A DNA stretch of 15,442 bases from JANOBJ01 sp031411575 (GTDB taxonomy: Bacteria; Pseudomonadota; Gammaproteobacteria; Burkholderiales; Burkholderiaceae_C), in contig JANOBJ010000309.1 of NCBI GenBank assembly GCA_031411575.1, forward strand, positions 1 to 15,442, written 5' to 3'. A program made the position numbers and the translations under genes. Numbering within the stretch: the first letter of the stretch is position 1; every line of letters begins with the position of its first letter. Under the pieces are notes generated by a model. That model searched no databases. It worked only from the letters and a program-made list of their open reading frames with translations, and was not told the origin of the DNA. Shown here one piece after another: positions 6,893 through 13,485 of the stretch.

Positions 6893-7864
6893 TCAGTCCA
6901 CCTTCGCGCCGGACGCCTTCACCACCTTCTCGTACTTCGTCAGCTCGGCCTTCATGAACGCGCCGAACGCCTCGGGCGTCGTAGGCACGGGTTCGGCCAG
7001 CAGGCCGGCAAAGCGGGTTTTCACCTCGGGTGACTGCAGCGCTGCCACGAACGCCTGATTGAGCCGCGTCACCACGTCGCGCGGCGTGGCGGCGGGTGCC
7101 ACCAGACCCCACCAGGTGTCGATTTCGAAGCCTTTGAGCGTATCGGCCACGGCGGGCACATCCGGCAGGGCGGCGCTGCGTTGGGCGGTGGTCACGGCCA
7201 GCGCCTTGAGCTTGCCACTGCGGATGTTGGGCGCCGCGGTGGCGAGGTTGTCGAAGTTGAAATCAACCTGGCCCGACAGCAGCGCCAGCTGCGCGGGGTT
7301 GCCGCCGTTGTAGGGAATGTGCACCGCGAAGATGCCGGCGTCGCGCTTGAACATCTCGCCGGCCAGGTGACCCGCGCTGCCATTGCCGCCGCTGGCGTAG
7401 TTGAGCTTGGCGGGATTGGCTTTGGCGTACTTCACCAGATCGGCCACGCTGTTGATGTTGAGCCGCGCGGCGGTGTCGGCGTTCATCACCAGCACGTTGG
7501 GTACGCGCAGGATCTGCGTGACAGGTGCGAAATCCCGGGTCGCGTCGTAGGGCATCTTGCTATACAGCCATGGGTTGATGGCGTGCGTGGCCACCGCGCT
7601 GATGCCGATGGTCAGCCCGTCGGGCGCGGCCTTGGCGACGGCGTCAGCGCCGATGTTGCCGCCGCCGCCCGGTCGGTTCTCGATGATCACGGTGCCCAGC
7701 GTGTCTTTCACGCGCTCGGCCAGCAGGCGCGCGGTCACGTCAATCGGGCCGCCGGGCGCGTAGGGCACGATGATGCGAATGGGGCGGGCCTGCGCCAGCA
7801 GCAGCGGCGCGTGCAGGGTGGCCGCGGCGGCCAGGGTGGTGAGGACAAGGGTTCTGCGTTTCAT
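6893..7864 (-). CDS. Bug/TctC-family tripartite tricarboxylate transporter substrate-binding protein
   Basis: This is a periplasmic solute receptor of 323 residues with a clear signal peptide (MKRRTLVLTTLAAAATLHAP, cleavage near ...LLAQA). The mature part begins RPIRIIVPYAPGGPIDVTAR and shows the family motifs IIENRPGGGGNIGADAVAKAAPDG, YNGGNPAQLALLSGQVDFNFDN and LPDVPAV. Bug receptors bind carboxylates or similar small anions; the ligand cannot be told here. No membrane components (TctA/TctB) are adjacent, which is common for the large Bug families of betaproteobacteria. ATG 7864 was preferred over an upstream TTG at 7879 because it gives a normal signal peptide. It lacks a ribosome binding site but has a possible leaderless promoter. 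Confidence 0.9.
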   Translation of the reverse strand: MKRRTLVLTTLAAAATLHAPLLLAQARPIRIIVPYAPGGPIDVTARLLAERVKDTLGTVIIENRPGGGGNIGADAVAKAAPDGLTIGISAVATHAINPWLYSKMPYDATRDFAPVTQILRVPNVLVMNADTAARLNINSVADLVKYAKANPAKLNYASGGNGSAGHLAGEMFKRDAGIFAVHIPYNGGNPAQLALLSGQVDFNFDNLATAAPNIRSGKLKALAVTTAQRSAALPDVPAVADTLKGFEIDTWWGLVAPAATPRDVVTRLNQAFVAALQSPEVKTRFAGLLAEPVPTTPEAFGAFMKAELTKYEKVVKASGAKVD

Positions 7865-7870
7865 GCCGCG

Positions 7871-7899
7871 ATTGTGCAAAACCGCGGGTCATGCGTCAC
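7871..7899 (-). promoter_or_regulatory. Candidate leaderless promoter of the Bug gene
   Basis: On the minus strand GTGACG (7899-7894) and CACAAT (7876-7871) are 17 bases apart, each 4 of 6 to consensus. Only six bases separate the -10 element from the ATG at 7864, so transcription would begin at or next to the start codon. This fits the absence of a Shine-Dalgarno sequence. Inferred from pattern alone. Confidence 0.35.
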
Positions 7900-7930
7900 G
7901 GTGGGATTCCCTGACAGCGCATCGCGGGTT

Positions 7931-7966
7931 GGCGATGGCGATGGCGACAGCGATGGCGATGGCGCA
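7931..7966. repeat. Hexanucleotide tandem repeat, GGCGAT-type, six units
   Basis: Six consecutive 6-base units read GGCGAT, GGCGAT, GGCGAC, AGCGAT, GGCGAT, GGCGCA. It lies in the 236-base gap upstream of the Bug gene and is not part of any convincing gene. Imperfect units suggest an older array. Confidence 0.7.
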
Positions 7967-8010
7967 GGGGCCTCGGCCGCAACCCGCCTGCACACACCCG
8001 TTTGGACGCA

Positions 8011-8080
8011 TTTTCAGGCCAATAGTGCCTGTTGTCCGCGTCCGATGGACATTGTTTGCTATATAAATAATAGCAAACAG
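8011..8080 (+). repeat. Intergenic hairpin repeat, copy 1
   Basis: The right end is a hairpin with perfect 9-base arms, gtttgctat (8054-8062) and atagcaaac (8070-8078), around the 7-base loop ataaata. The left flank (about 8011-8053) resembles the flanks of copies at 12370-12434 and, inverted, 10101-10179. The gap contains nothing else apart from the tandem repeat at 7931. It lies just past the 3' end of the flavin reductase gene. Confidence 0.7.
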
Positions 8081-8100
8081 GGTTTCCCGACGGACTGGCG

Positions 8101-9153
8101 TCAGGCCTTCTGCTCGTCGGCGTGCTTGTCGGCTTCGGTGGTGAACGCGTCGGCGTAAAACTCCTCGGCCGGCAACCGGCCCAGGGTTTCGTAGTCGGCG
8201 CGCGCCGAGTCCACCACGATCGGCGCGCCGCAGGCGTAGACCTGATGGCCCGACAGATCCGGGAAATCTTCCATCACCGCGCGGTGCACAAAGCCGGTGC
8301 GGCCGGTCCACGCGTCTTCTGGCGTGGCGTTGGAGATGACCGGCACGTAGGTCAGGTGCGGCATCTCGGCCAGCCGCGCTTGCACCCAGTCGTCCAGGTA
8401 CAAATCGCCGGGCCGGCGGCCGCCCCAGTAGAGCGTGGCCGGGCGCGTGATGCCCTTGAACTGCATGTGCTCGATGATCGCCTTGATCGGCGCAAAACCG
8501 GTGCCCGATGCCAGCAGGATCATCGGCTTGGCAGAATCCTCGCGCAGGAAGAAGCTGCCATACGGGCCTTCGACGCGCAGGATTTCTTTTTCCTTCATCG
8601 CGCTGAACACGTGGTCGGTGAACTTGCCGCCGGGCATGTGGCGAATGTGCAGCTCCACCACCGGGCTGCCCTGCTGCAGCGTGTGCGGCGCGTTGGCCAT
8701 GCTATAGCTGCGCCGCGCGCCGTCGCGCAGGATGAACTCGATGTACTGGCCAGCGTGGAACTTCATGGTGTCGTTGGCCGGCAGTTGCAGCTTGACCACC
8801 ATCACGTCGTGCGAGCGCTTCTCCAGCGCGGTCACGCGCGAGGGCATCTTCTTGATCGGGAACGCGCTCTCGTCGGTCACCTGGCGCGACTCGATCACCA
8901 CGTCGGTCTGCGGCACACCGCAGCAGGTCAGGATGAAGCCGCTGGCCTCTTCTTCGGGGCTGAGCGCCTTGCTTTGGTGCGGGCCGTGCACCACGGTGCC
9001 CTCGAGCTTCTTGCATTTGCAGGAGCCGCAGGCGCCGTCCTTGCAGCCGTAGGGCAGGCCGATGCCCTGGCGGATGCCCGCCGGCAGGATGGCTTCGTCG
9101 GGGTTGGCGCTGAAAACGCGGCCGCTCGGCTGCACGGTAATGGTGAACGTCAT
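8101..9153 (-). CDS. 2Fe-2S ferredoxin / FAD / NAD(P) oxidoreductase (AscD-type, 'CDP-6-deoxy-delta-3,4-glucoseen reductase')
   Basis: This is a cytoplasmic electron-transfer protein of 350 residues. The N-terminal plant-type ferredoxin domain ligates 2Fe-2S through C36, C41, C44 and C76. A FAD domain with RRSYSMAN (146-153) follows, then the NAD(P) domain with ASGTGFAP (214-221) and a late VYACGAP. It moves electrons from NAD(P)H through FAD to the iron-sulfur centre and on to a partner. Database names for this type refer to deoxysugar synthesis, but no sugar-nucleotide genes are nearby, so the true partner is unknown and could be an oxygenase or another enzyme. ATG 9153 follows GAGGA by ten bases; an alternative start at 9216 lacks homology. 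Architecture is certain, physiological role is not. Confidence 0.85.
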   Translation of the reverse strand: MTFTITVQPSGRVFSANPDEAILPAGIRQGIGLPYGCKDGACGSCKCKKLEGTVVHGPHQSKALSPEEEASGFILTCCGVPQTDVVIESRQVTDESAFPIKKMPSRVTALEKRSHDVMVVKLQLPANDTMKFHAGQYIEFILRDGARRSYSMANAPHTLQQGSPVVELHIRHMPGGKFTDHVFSAMKEKEILRVEGPYGSFFLREDSAKPMILLASGTGFAPIKAIIEHMQFKGITRPATLYWGGRRPGDLYLDDWVQARLAEMPHLTYVPVISNATPEDAWTGRTGFVHRAVMEDFPDLSGHQVYACGAPIVVDSARADYETLGRLPAEEFYADAFTTEADKHADEQKA

Positions 9154-9197
9154 CTTTTCGGTATCCTCGGAGCGGTAGTCCGCCTGTAACCCCGATT

Positions 9198-10127
9198 TTG
9201 CCCTCAAACCAAACACCCCTCGGCGCGCTGCCTGCGCGCTTTCGCCGCGAACGCGTGCTGATCGTCGGCTGCGGCGATGTCGGACTGCGCGTGGCGCGGG
9301 CCTTCAGCACACGCGCCAGGCTGCTGGCGCTGACCTCGTCGCCCGCGCGCGCGCCCGTCTTGCGCGCGCAGGGCATCACGCCGCTGCCCGGCAACCTGGA
9401 CCAGCCGGCCACGCTGCGCCGCCTGGCCGGGCTGGCCACGCGCGTGGTGCACCTGGCGCCGCCGCCCGGCGACAGCGAGGGCCAGTGGTGGCGCGACCCG
9501 CGCACACTGGCGCTGACGCGCACGCTGCGCCGCCGCAGTGCGCCGCTGTCGCTGGTCTATGGCTCCACCAGCGGTGTGTATGGCGACTGCGCGGGCGAGC
9601 GGGTTAGCGAGCGCCGCCTGCCCACGCCGCACACCCCGCGCGCGCACCGCCGGGTGGATGCCGAGCGGCTGGTGCGCCACCTGGGCCGCGCGGCTGGCGT
9701 GCGCACCAGCATCCTGCGCATTCCGGGCATCTACGCCCCTGACCGTGACGGCGGCACGCCGCGTGCGCGCCTGCTCAAAGGCACGCCCGTGCTGCGGCGC
9801 GAGGACGACGTGTTCACCAACCACATCCACGCCGATGACCTGGCGCGTGCCTGCATCGCAGCGCTGTGGCGCGGCCGGCCGCTGCGCGTGGTCAATGTGA
9901 ACGACGATGGTGAATTCCGGATGGGCGACTACTTTGATCTGGCGGCCGACCTGTACGGCCTGCCGCGCCCGCCGCGCGTGGCCCGCAGCGCCGCCGCCGA
10001 ACAGCTGCCGCTGATGCTCATGAGCTTCATGAGCGAATCACGCCGCATGGACAACAGCCGCCTCAAACGCGAGCTGCGCGTGCGCCTGCGTTACCCCACC
10101 GTAGCAACCGGGTTGCTACAAAAATAG
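9198..10127 (+). CDS. Atypical short-chain dehydrogenase / NAD-dependent epimerase-like protein
   Basis: This is a 309-residue Rossmann-fold protein. The N-terminal nucleotide motif is VLIVGCGDVGLRVARAF (GxGxxG), and the middle has the YeeZ-like LVYGSTSGVYGD. The C-terminal half includes ILRIPGIYAP and FTNHIHADDLARA. The usual catalytic YxxxK pair is not evident (the region reads HRRVDAERL), as in atypical SDR members, so enzymatic activity is uncertain. The start is the TTG at 9198; no ATG or GTG precedes the Rossmann strand, the next being GTG 9255 inside it. There is a 44-base divergent gap to the flavin reductase. The last eight codons and stop (10101-10127) lie within a repeat element. 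Leucine, arginine and alanine rich with very high GC. Confidence 0.75.
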   Translation: MPSNQTPLGALPARFRRERVLIVGCGDVGLRVARAFSTRARLLALTSSPARAPVLRAQGITPLPGNLDQPATLRRLAGLATRVVHLAPPPGDSEGQWWRDPRTLALTRTLRRRSAPLSLVYGSTSGVYGDCAGERVSERRLPTPHTPRAHRRVDAERLVRHLGRAAGVRTSILRIPGIYAPDRDGGTPRARLLKGTPVLRREDDVFTNHIHADDLARACIAALWRGRPLRVVNVNDDGEFRMGDYFDLAADLYGLPRPPRVARSAAAEQLPLMLMSFMSESRRMDNSRLKRELRVRLRYPTVATGLLQK

Positions 10128-10179
10128 TAGCAAACTAGGACCAGCCGATGCGCACAACAGCGCTAAATCATTCAAAAAA
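10101..10179 (-). repeat. Intergenic hairpin repeat, copy 2 (inverted)
   Basis: The hairpin ttgctac (10113-10119) / gtagcaa (10127-10133) has a 7-base loop, and an extra inverted arm gtagcaac (10101-10108) pairs equally well with 10112-10119. Read on the minus strand, the flank 10179-10134 matches the left flanks of copies 1 and 3 (core gctgttgtgcgcatc... ctagtttgcta). The stem has a G-C pair where copies 1 and 3 have A-T. It fills the gap between two convergent genes. Confidence 0.7.
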
Positions 10180-10193
10180 CAGGCTTGCAGGCC

Positions 10194-11228
10194 TCAAATG
10201 CCCGCCGGCTTGAGCATGGTGCTCATCCGGTCCACCGCCTTCAGCACAATCACCTTGATTTCGGCGCCCTGCAGCACCGTGAGCCGCACCTCGGCATCGG
10301 GCGAGGCACGGTCCCAGACCTTTTTGTAGAACGCCTCCAGCGTGCTGACCTTGGCGTCGTCCACCGCCAGCACCACATCGCCAGCCTGCAGGCCAGCCGC
10401 CTGCGCCGGGCTTTCCTTGTTGACGCGCACCACCTGCACCCGCCCGCCCTGCTCGGCCGAGGTCAGCCCCAGCCAGGGGCGGTGGCTCGATTTGCTGCTG
10501 CCGCTTTGCTGCAGCTCGGCCAGGATGGGCTTGAGCAAATCCACCGGCACGAACATGTTGCCCGGCAGCCGGCGGCCGGATTCGGAAATGCTACCGGTGG
10601 CGTCCATCACAAACAGGCTGCCGATGCCCACCAGCTCGCCGCGCTGGTTAAAGAGCGGCGCACCGCTGTGGTTGCCGATCGGCGGGCTGGTGAACAGCGC
10701 GGCCTCAATGTGGTATTCCCAATAGCCTGAAAACGGCCGCTTGCTCACCAGTTGCGTCATGGCCACGTCGCCATCCTCGCCGCCGGTGGCTGCCATCATC
10801 GGCTCACCCGGCTCCACGTTCTTGATGCTGCCCAGCGCCACCGGGCTCACGCCGCGCATCGGCAGCAGCGGCTTGATCAGGCCAAAGCCGGTCGCCAGGT
10901 CATAGGCCACCGCCTTGGCGGGCAGCGTCTTGTTGTCCTGCGTCACGATCTGGATCTGCTCGGCCTCCAGCAGCAGATAGCCGATGGTGAGGATCAGCCC
11001 GTCCGGCCCGATCACCACGCCCGAACCGCTGCGCTGCTTGCCCAGGGTGTCAATCGAGCGGGCACCGTCGGTCGCCAGCACCTGCACCCCCACCACCGCC
11101 GCGTTGGCCTTGGTCAGCGCGTCGATCACCGCCTGCGCCTCGACCGGCTTGGCTGTGGCCGCCTGCAGGTTGGTCAACGCCAGAAAAGACGCGAGGAAAA
11201 CGATCCAGAACCGGTGCAGCGCGCGCAT
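10194..11228 (-). CDS. HtrA/DegP-like secreted PDZ protein with degenerate catalytic triad
   Basis: This protein has 344 residues: a signal peptide (1-26, ending LQAATA), a trypsin-like domain (about 30-230) and one PDZ domain (about 245-335, containing AAGLQAGDVVLAVDD). Family landmarks are recognisable: GSGVVIGPDGLILT, then LIKPL, then NHSGAPLFNQRGELVGIGS. The histidine of the TNNHV motif is Tyr84 (TIGYLL), and the aspartate of the TDxAxLK motif is Gly114 (TGFGLIK). The serine remains as Ser188. With two of three catalytic residues lost it should not be a working serine protease; a binding or chaperone-like periplasmic role is inferred. ATG 11228 follows GGAG by about six bases. It lies downstream of tRNA-Leu on the same strand. 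Confidence 0.85.
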   Translation of the reverse strand: MRALHRFWIVFLASFLALTNLQAATAKPVEAQAVIDALTKANAAVVGVQVLATDGARSIDTLGKQRSGSGVVIGPDGLILTIGYLLLEAEQIQIVTQDNKTLPAKAVAYDLATGFGLIKPLLPMRGVSPVALGSIKNVEPGEPMMAATGGEDGDVAMTQLVSKRPFSGYWEYHIEAALFTSPPIGNHSGAPLFNQRGELVGIGSLFVMDATGSISESGRRLPGNMFVPVDLLKPILAELQQSGSSKSSHRPWLGLTSAEQGGRVQVVRVNKESPAQAAGLQAGDVVLAVDDAKVSTLEAFYKKVWDRASPDAEVRLTVLQGAEIKVIVLKAVDRMSTMLKPAGI

Positions 11229-11339
11229 GGTGGACTCCAGAAAACAGGGTGGAACATGCCACAAGCAAAGAATGCACCTGATTCAATCCTGATGCAAGGC
11301 AGGGGGCTTGCGCGGCTTGAGTCAACGAAAAGAGAGGGG

Positions 11340-11424
11340 TGGTGCCCGGGGCCGGAATCGAACCGGCACGCCTTGCGGCGGGGGATTTTGAGTCCCCTGC
11401 GTCTACCAATTTCACCACCCGGGC
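11340..11424 (-). tRNA. tRNA-Leu, anticodon CAA (reads UUG)
   Basis: On the minus strand the acceptor arms GCCCGGG and CCCGGGC pair and are followed by A and an encoded CCA (11342-11340). The D-arm contains GGTAGACGC, and the anticodon stem GGGGA/TCCCC encloses CTCAAAA with anticodon CAA. A long variable arm (CGCCGCAAGGCG) marks a class II leucine tRNA, and the T-loop is TTCGATT. CATAAT (11452-11447) is a possible -10 element. No clear terminator is seen before the next gene 111 bases on. Confidence 0.96.
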
Positions 11425-11466
11425 ACGGAAGGGAAGACAGCCGGAAATTATGGCACAGTGCGGTGC

Positions 11467-12369
11467 ATGAGATACCCGACGATTGAAGACGCCATTGGCA
11501 AGACGCCGCTGGTGACGCTGCAGCGCATTGGCGCAGCCGACAACGCGCAACGCGGCAATGTGCTGCTGGGCAAGCTGGAAGGCAACAACCCGGCCGGGTC
11601 GGTGAAAGACCGGCCCGCGCTGTCGATGATCCAGCGCGCCGAGGAGCGTGGCGAGATCAAGCCCGGCGACGTGCTGGTGGAGGCCACCTCGGGCAACACC
11701 GGCATCGCGCTGGCCATGGCCGCCGCCATCAAGGGCTACCGCATGGTGCTGATCATGCCGGAGGACCTGTCGATCGAGCGCGCGCAGACCATGAAGGCGT
11801 TTGGGGCCGAGCTGATTCTGACGCCCAAGAGCGGCGGCATGGAGTATGCGCGCGACCTGGCCGAGAACATGCAGAAAGAGGGCAAGGGCCGCGTGCTGGA
11901 CCAGTTTGCCAACGCCGACAACCCGCGCGTGCACTATGAGACCACCGGCCCCGAAATCTGGACCGATACGCAGGGCAAGGTGACGCACTTTGTGAGCGCG
12001 ATGGGCACCACCGGCACCATCACCGGCGTGTCGCGGTTCCTGAAGGAAAAGAACCCGGCAGTGCGCATCATTGGCGCGCAGCCCAGCGAGGGCTCGCGCA
12101 TCCCCGGCATCCGCAAGTGGCCAACCGAATACCTGCCGAAAATCTACGACCCGACGCATGTGGATGAGCTGGTGCTGGTGAGCCAGGACGCGGCCGAGGA
12201 GATGTGCCGGCGGCTGGCGCGCGAGGAGGGCATCTTCGCGGGCATCTCGGCGGCGGGCGCCTGCTGGGTGGCGCTGGAGATCGCCAAAAAAGTGGAGAAC
12301 GCCACCATCGTGTTCATCGTCTGCGACCGTGGCGACCGCTACCTGTCCACCGGCGTGTTTCCGGCCTGA
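11467..12369 (+). CDS. cysM: CysM, cysteine synthase B (O-acetylserine sulfhydrylase B)
   Basis: This is a cytoplasmic PLP enzyme of 300 residues making cysteine from O-acetylserine and sulfide; the B isozyme can also use thiosulfate, giving S-sulfocysteine. The PLP lysine is K47 in NNPAGSVKDR, followed by EATSGNTG (phosphate binding and substrate loop), HYxTTGPEIW and GTTGTITGVSRF. IPGIRKWPTEYLP and the C-terminal CDRGDRYLSTG are CysM-specific rather than CysK. ATG 11467 matches the family start; GTG 11458 is possible but less likely, and no strong ribosome binding site precedes either. The repeat at 12370 begins directly after the stop. The Nudix and TusA-like genes follow on the same strand. 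Confidence 0.95.
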   Translation: MRYPTIEDAIGKTPLVTLQRIGAADNAQRGNVLLGKLEGNNPAGSVKDRPALSMIQRAEERGEIKPGDVLVEATSGNTGIALAMAAAIKGYRMVLIMPEDLSIERAQTMKAFGAELILTPKSGGMEYARDLAENMQKEGKGRVLDQFANADNPRVHYETTGPEIWTDTQGKVTHFVSAMGTTGTITGVSRFLKEKNPAVRIIGAQPSEGSRIPGIRKWPTEYLPKIYDPTHVDELVLVSQDAAEEMCRRLAREEGIFAGISAAGACWVALEIAKKVENATIVFIVCDRGDRYLSTGVFPA

Positions 12370-12434
12370 TTTTGGGTCAAATGCGCCTCTCGTCCGCATC
12401 TCCTGGTCATAGTTTGCTATAAAAATAATAGCAC
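12370..12434 (+). repeat. Intergenic hairpin repeat, copy 3
   Basis: The hairpin tgctat (12415-12420) / atagca (12428-12433) surrounds the 7-base loop aaaaata; the left arm continues outward as in copy 1 (gtttgctat). The left flank, beginning at the base after the cysM stop, resembles copy 1 and inverted copy 2. It ends 17 bases before the Nudix start codon, so its hairpin would sit in that gene's leader or the cysM-Nudix junction. Confidence 0.7.
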
Positions 12435-12451
12435 CGATAAAGAGCCAAGCC

Positions 12452-12994
12452 ATGTCATCTGCCTTCAAGTTTTGCCCGACCTGCGCCCACCCGCTTGAAT
12501 GGATTGCCCAGCTCGAAGACGGCGGCAGCAAGGAGCGGTTGCGCTGCGTGGCCTGCGGCTACACGCACTGGAACAACCCGACGCCGGTGCTGGCCGCGGT
12601 GATTGAATACCGGGGCCAGGTGCTGCTGGCGCGCAACGCGGCCTGGCCGGGCCGCATGTTCGCGCTGATCACCGGTTTCATGGAGGCTGGCGAGACGCCC
12701 GAGGGCGGCATCGCGCGCGAGATCAAGGAAGAAACCAACCTGGACACCATCGCACTCAAGCTGATCGGCGTGTACGACTTCCAGCGCATGAACCAGATCA
12801 TCATTGCCTACCACGCCGTGGCCGATGGCGAGGTGCGGCTGTCGCCCGAGCTGGCCGACTACAAGCTGTTTGATCCGGCCGACGTGAAATGCTGGCCCGC
12901 TGGTACCGGCTACGCGCTGGCCGACTGGCTGCGCACGCGCGGCCATGAGCCGCAATTCATCGAGTTTCCCCGGCGCGAGGCGGCGGCCGGCTAA
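12452..12994 (+). CDS. Zinc-ribbon Nudix hydrolase
   Basis: This is a cytoplasmic hydrolase of 180 residues. An N-terminal zinc ribbon (C8-x2-C11 and C32-x2-C35) is followed by NNPTPVLAAVIE and the Nudix box at 75-97: G75, E81, R89, E90, E93 and E94 are all present, so the metal site is intact. N96 replaces the usual glycine before the final hydrophobic residue. The arrangement resembles the C-terminal half of NudC-type NADH pyrophosphatases and ADP-ribose/NADH Nudix proteins, but the substrate cannot be told. ATG 12452 follows a weak AGAG. It stands 47 bases ahead of the TusA-like gene and is probably co-transcribed with it. Confidence 0.85.
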   Translation: MSSAFKFCPTCAHPLEWIAQLEDGGSKERLRCVACGYTHWNNPTPVLAAVIEYRGQVLLARNAAWPGRMFALITGFMEAGETPEGGIAREIKEETNLDTIALKLIGVYDFQRMNQIIIAYHAVADGEVRLSPELADYKLFDPADVKCWPAGTGYALADWLRTRGHEPQFIEFPRREAAAG

Positions 12995-13041
12995 AATCAG
13001 ACCCACCTCGCAGGACTCTGCCGGACATCGCAGGAAACCCC

Positions 13042-13269
13042 ATGAACATCGCCAAAGAACTCGACACCCGCGGCCTGAACTGCCCGCTGCCCATCCTGAA
13101 AGCCAAAAAGGCGTTGACCGAACTGGCCAGTGGCGACCTGCTGCGCGTGGTGGCGACCGACGCCGGTTCGGTGCGCGATTTCCAGGCGTTTGCCAAGCAG
13201 ACGGGCAATGAACTGGTCGAGCAGCAAACCGCCGGCACCGACTTCATCCACGTGCTGCGCCGCCGCTGA
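13042..13269 (+). CDS. TusA-family sulfurtransferase/sulfur carrier
   Basis: This small cytoplasmic protein has 75 residues, the full family length. It opens with LDTRGLNCPLPILKAKKAL, where C14 in the CPxP motif carries the persulfide, and continues with ATDAGSVRDFQAFAKQTGNELVE. TusA-like proteins pass sulfur from cysteine desulfurases or rhodaneses to thiolation, cofactor or oxidation pathways. There are several paralogues in betaproteobacteria, so the specific role is not assigned. ATG 13042 follows CAGGA (13031-13035). The nearby cysM gives it a sulfur-metabolism setting. Confidence 0.92.
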   Translation: MNIAKELDTRGLNCPLPILKAKKALTELASGDLLRVVATDAGSVRDFQAFAKQTGNELVEQQTAGTDFIHVLRRR

Positions 13270-13289
13270 AACTTAAGCTTTTTTAAGTT
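13270..13289 (+). terminator. Weak AT-rich hairpin after the TusA-like gene
   Basis: AACTTAA (13270-13276) and TTAAGTT (13283-13289) pair around GCTTTT directly after the stop codon. The stem is AT-rich and no T-run follows, so termination would be inefficient. The rest of the 216-base gap to 13485 shows only a small inverted repeat, gttcc (13394-13398) and ggaac (13405-13409), and no recognisable gene. Confidence 0.35.
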
Positions 13290-13485
13290 CTGGCGGGTCA
13301 ACACCACCCTAACCCCCCGGTTTCGGCGTCTTACCAACGGCGCTGCCTGCTCGAGCCGCTTACAAGTCGACACGTTTGGCGTTCGGCGATAAAGTTCCGG
13401 TCAGGGAACGAGAAATCAGGGAGCCTTGCCTACGCGGTCAGCGTGCGCAAGGAGGGTCAATACAGCGAACACGTGGGTACTGCGG

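Noticed and set aside
8054..8078. Hairpin considered as an intrinsic terminator for the flavin reductase
   Set aside because: No T-run follows the stem on either strand, and the same hairpin recurs at other gene contexts as a repeat.
7181..8158. Plus-strand open frame of 325 codons antisense to the Bug gene and spanning the tandem repeat and hairpin repeat
   Set aside because: Gly/Val/His-rich antisense translation with an Asp-Gly run coming from the hexanucleotide repeat; no domain and no ribosome binding site.
11050..12531. Long minus-strand open frame (493 codons) across the HtrA-like gene start, tRNA-Leu and cysM
   Set aside because: It runs through a tRNA and antisense to a clear cysM, and its translation is His/Gly/Arg-rich low-complexity with no recognisable domain.
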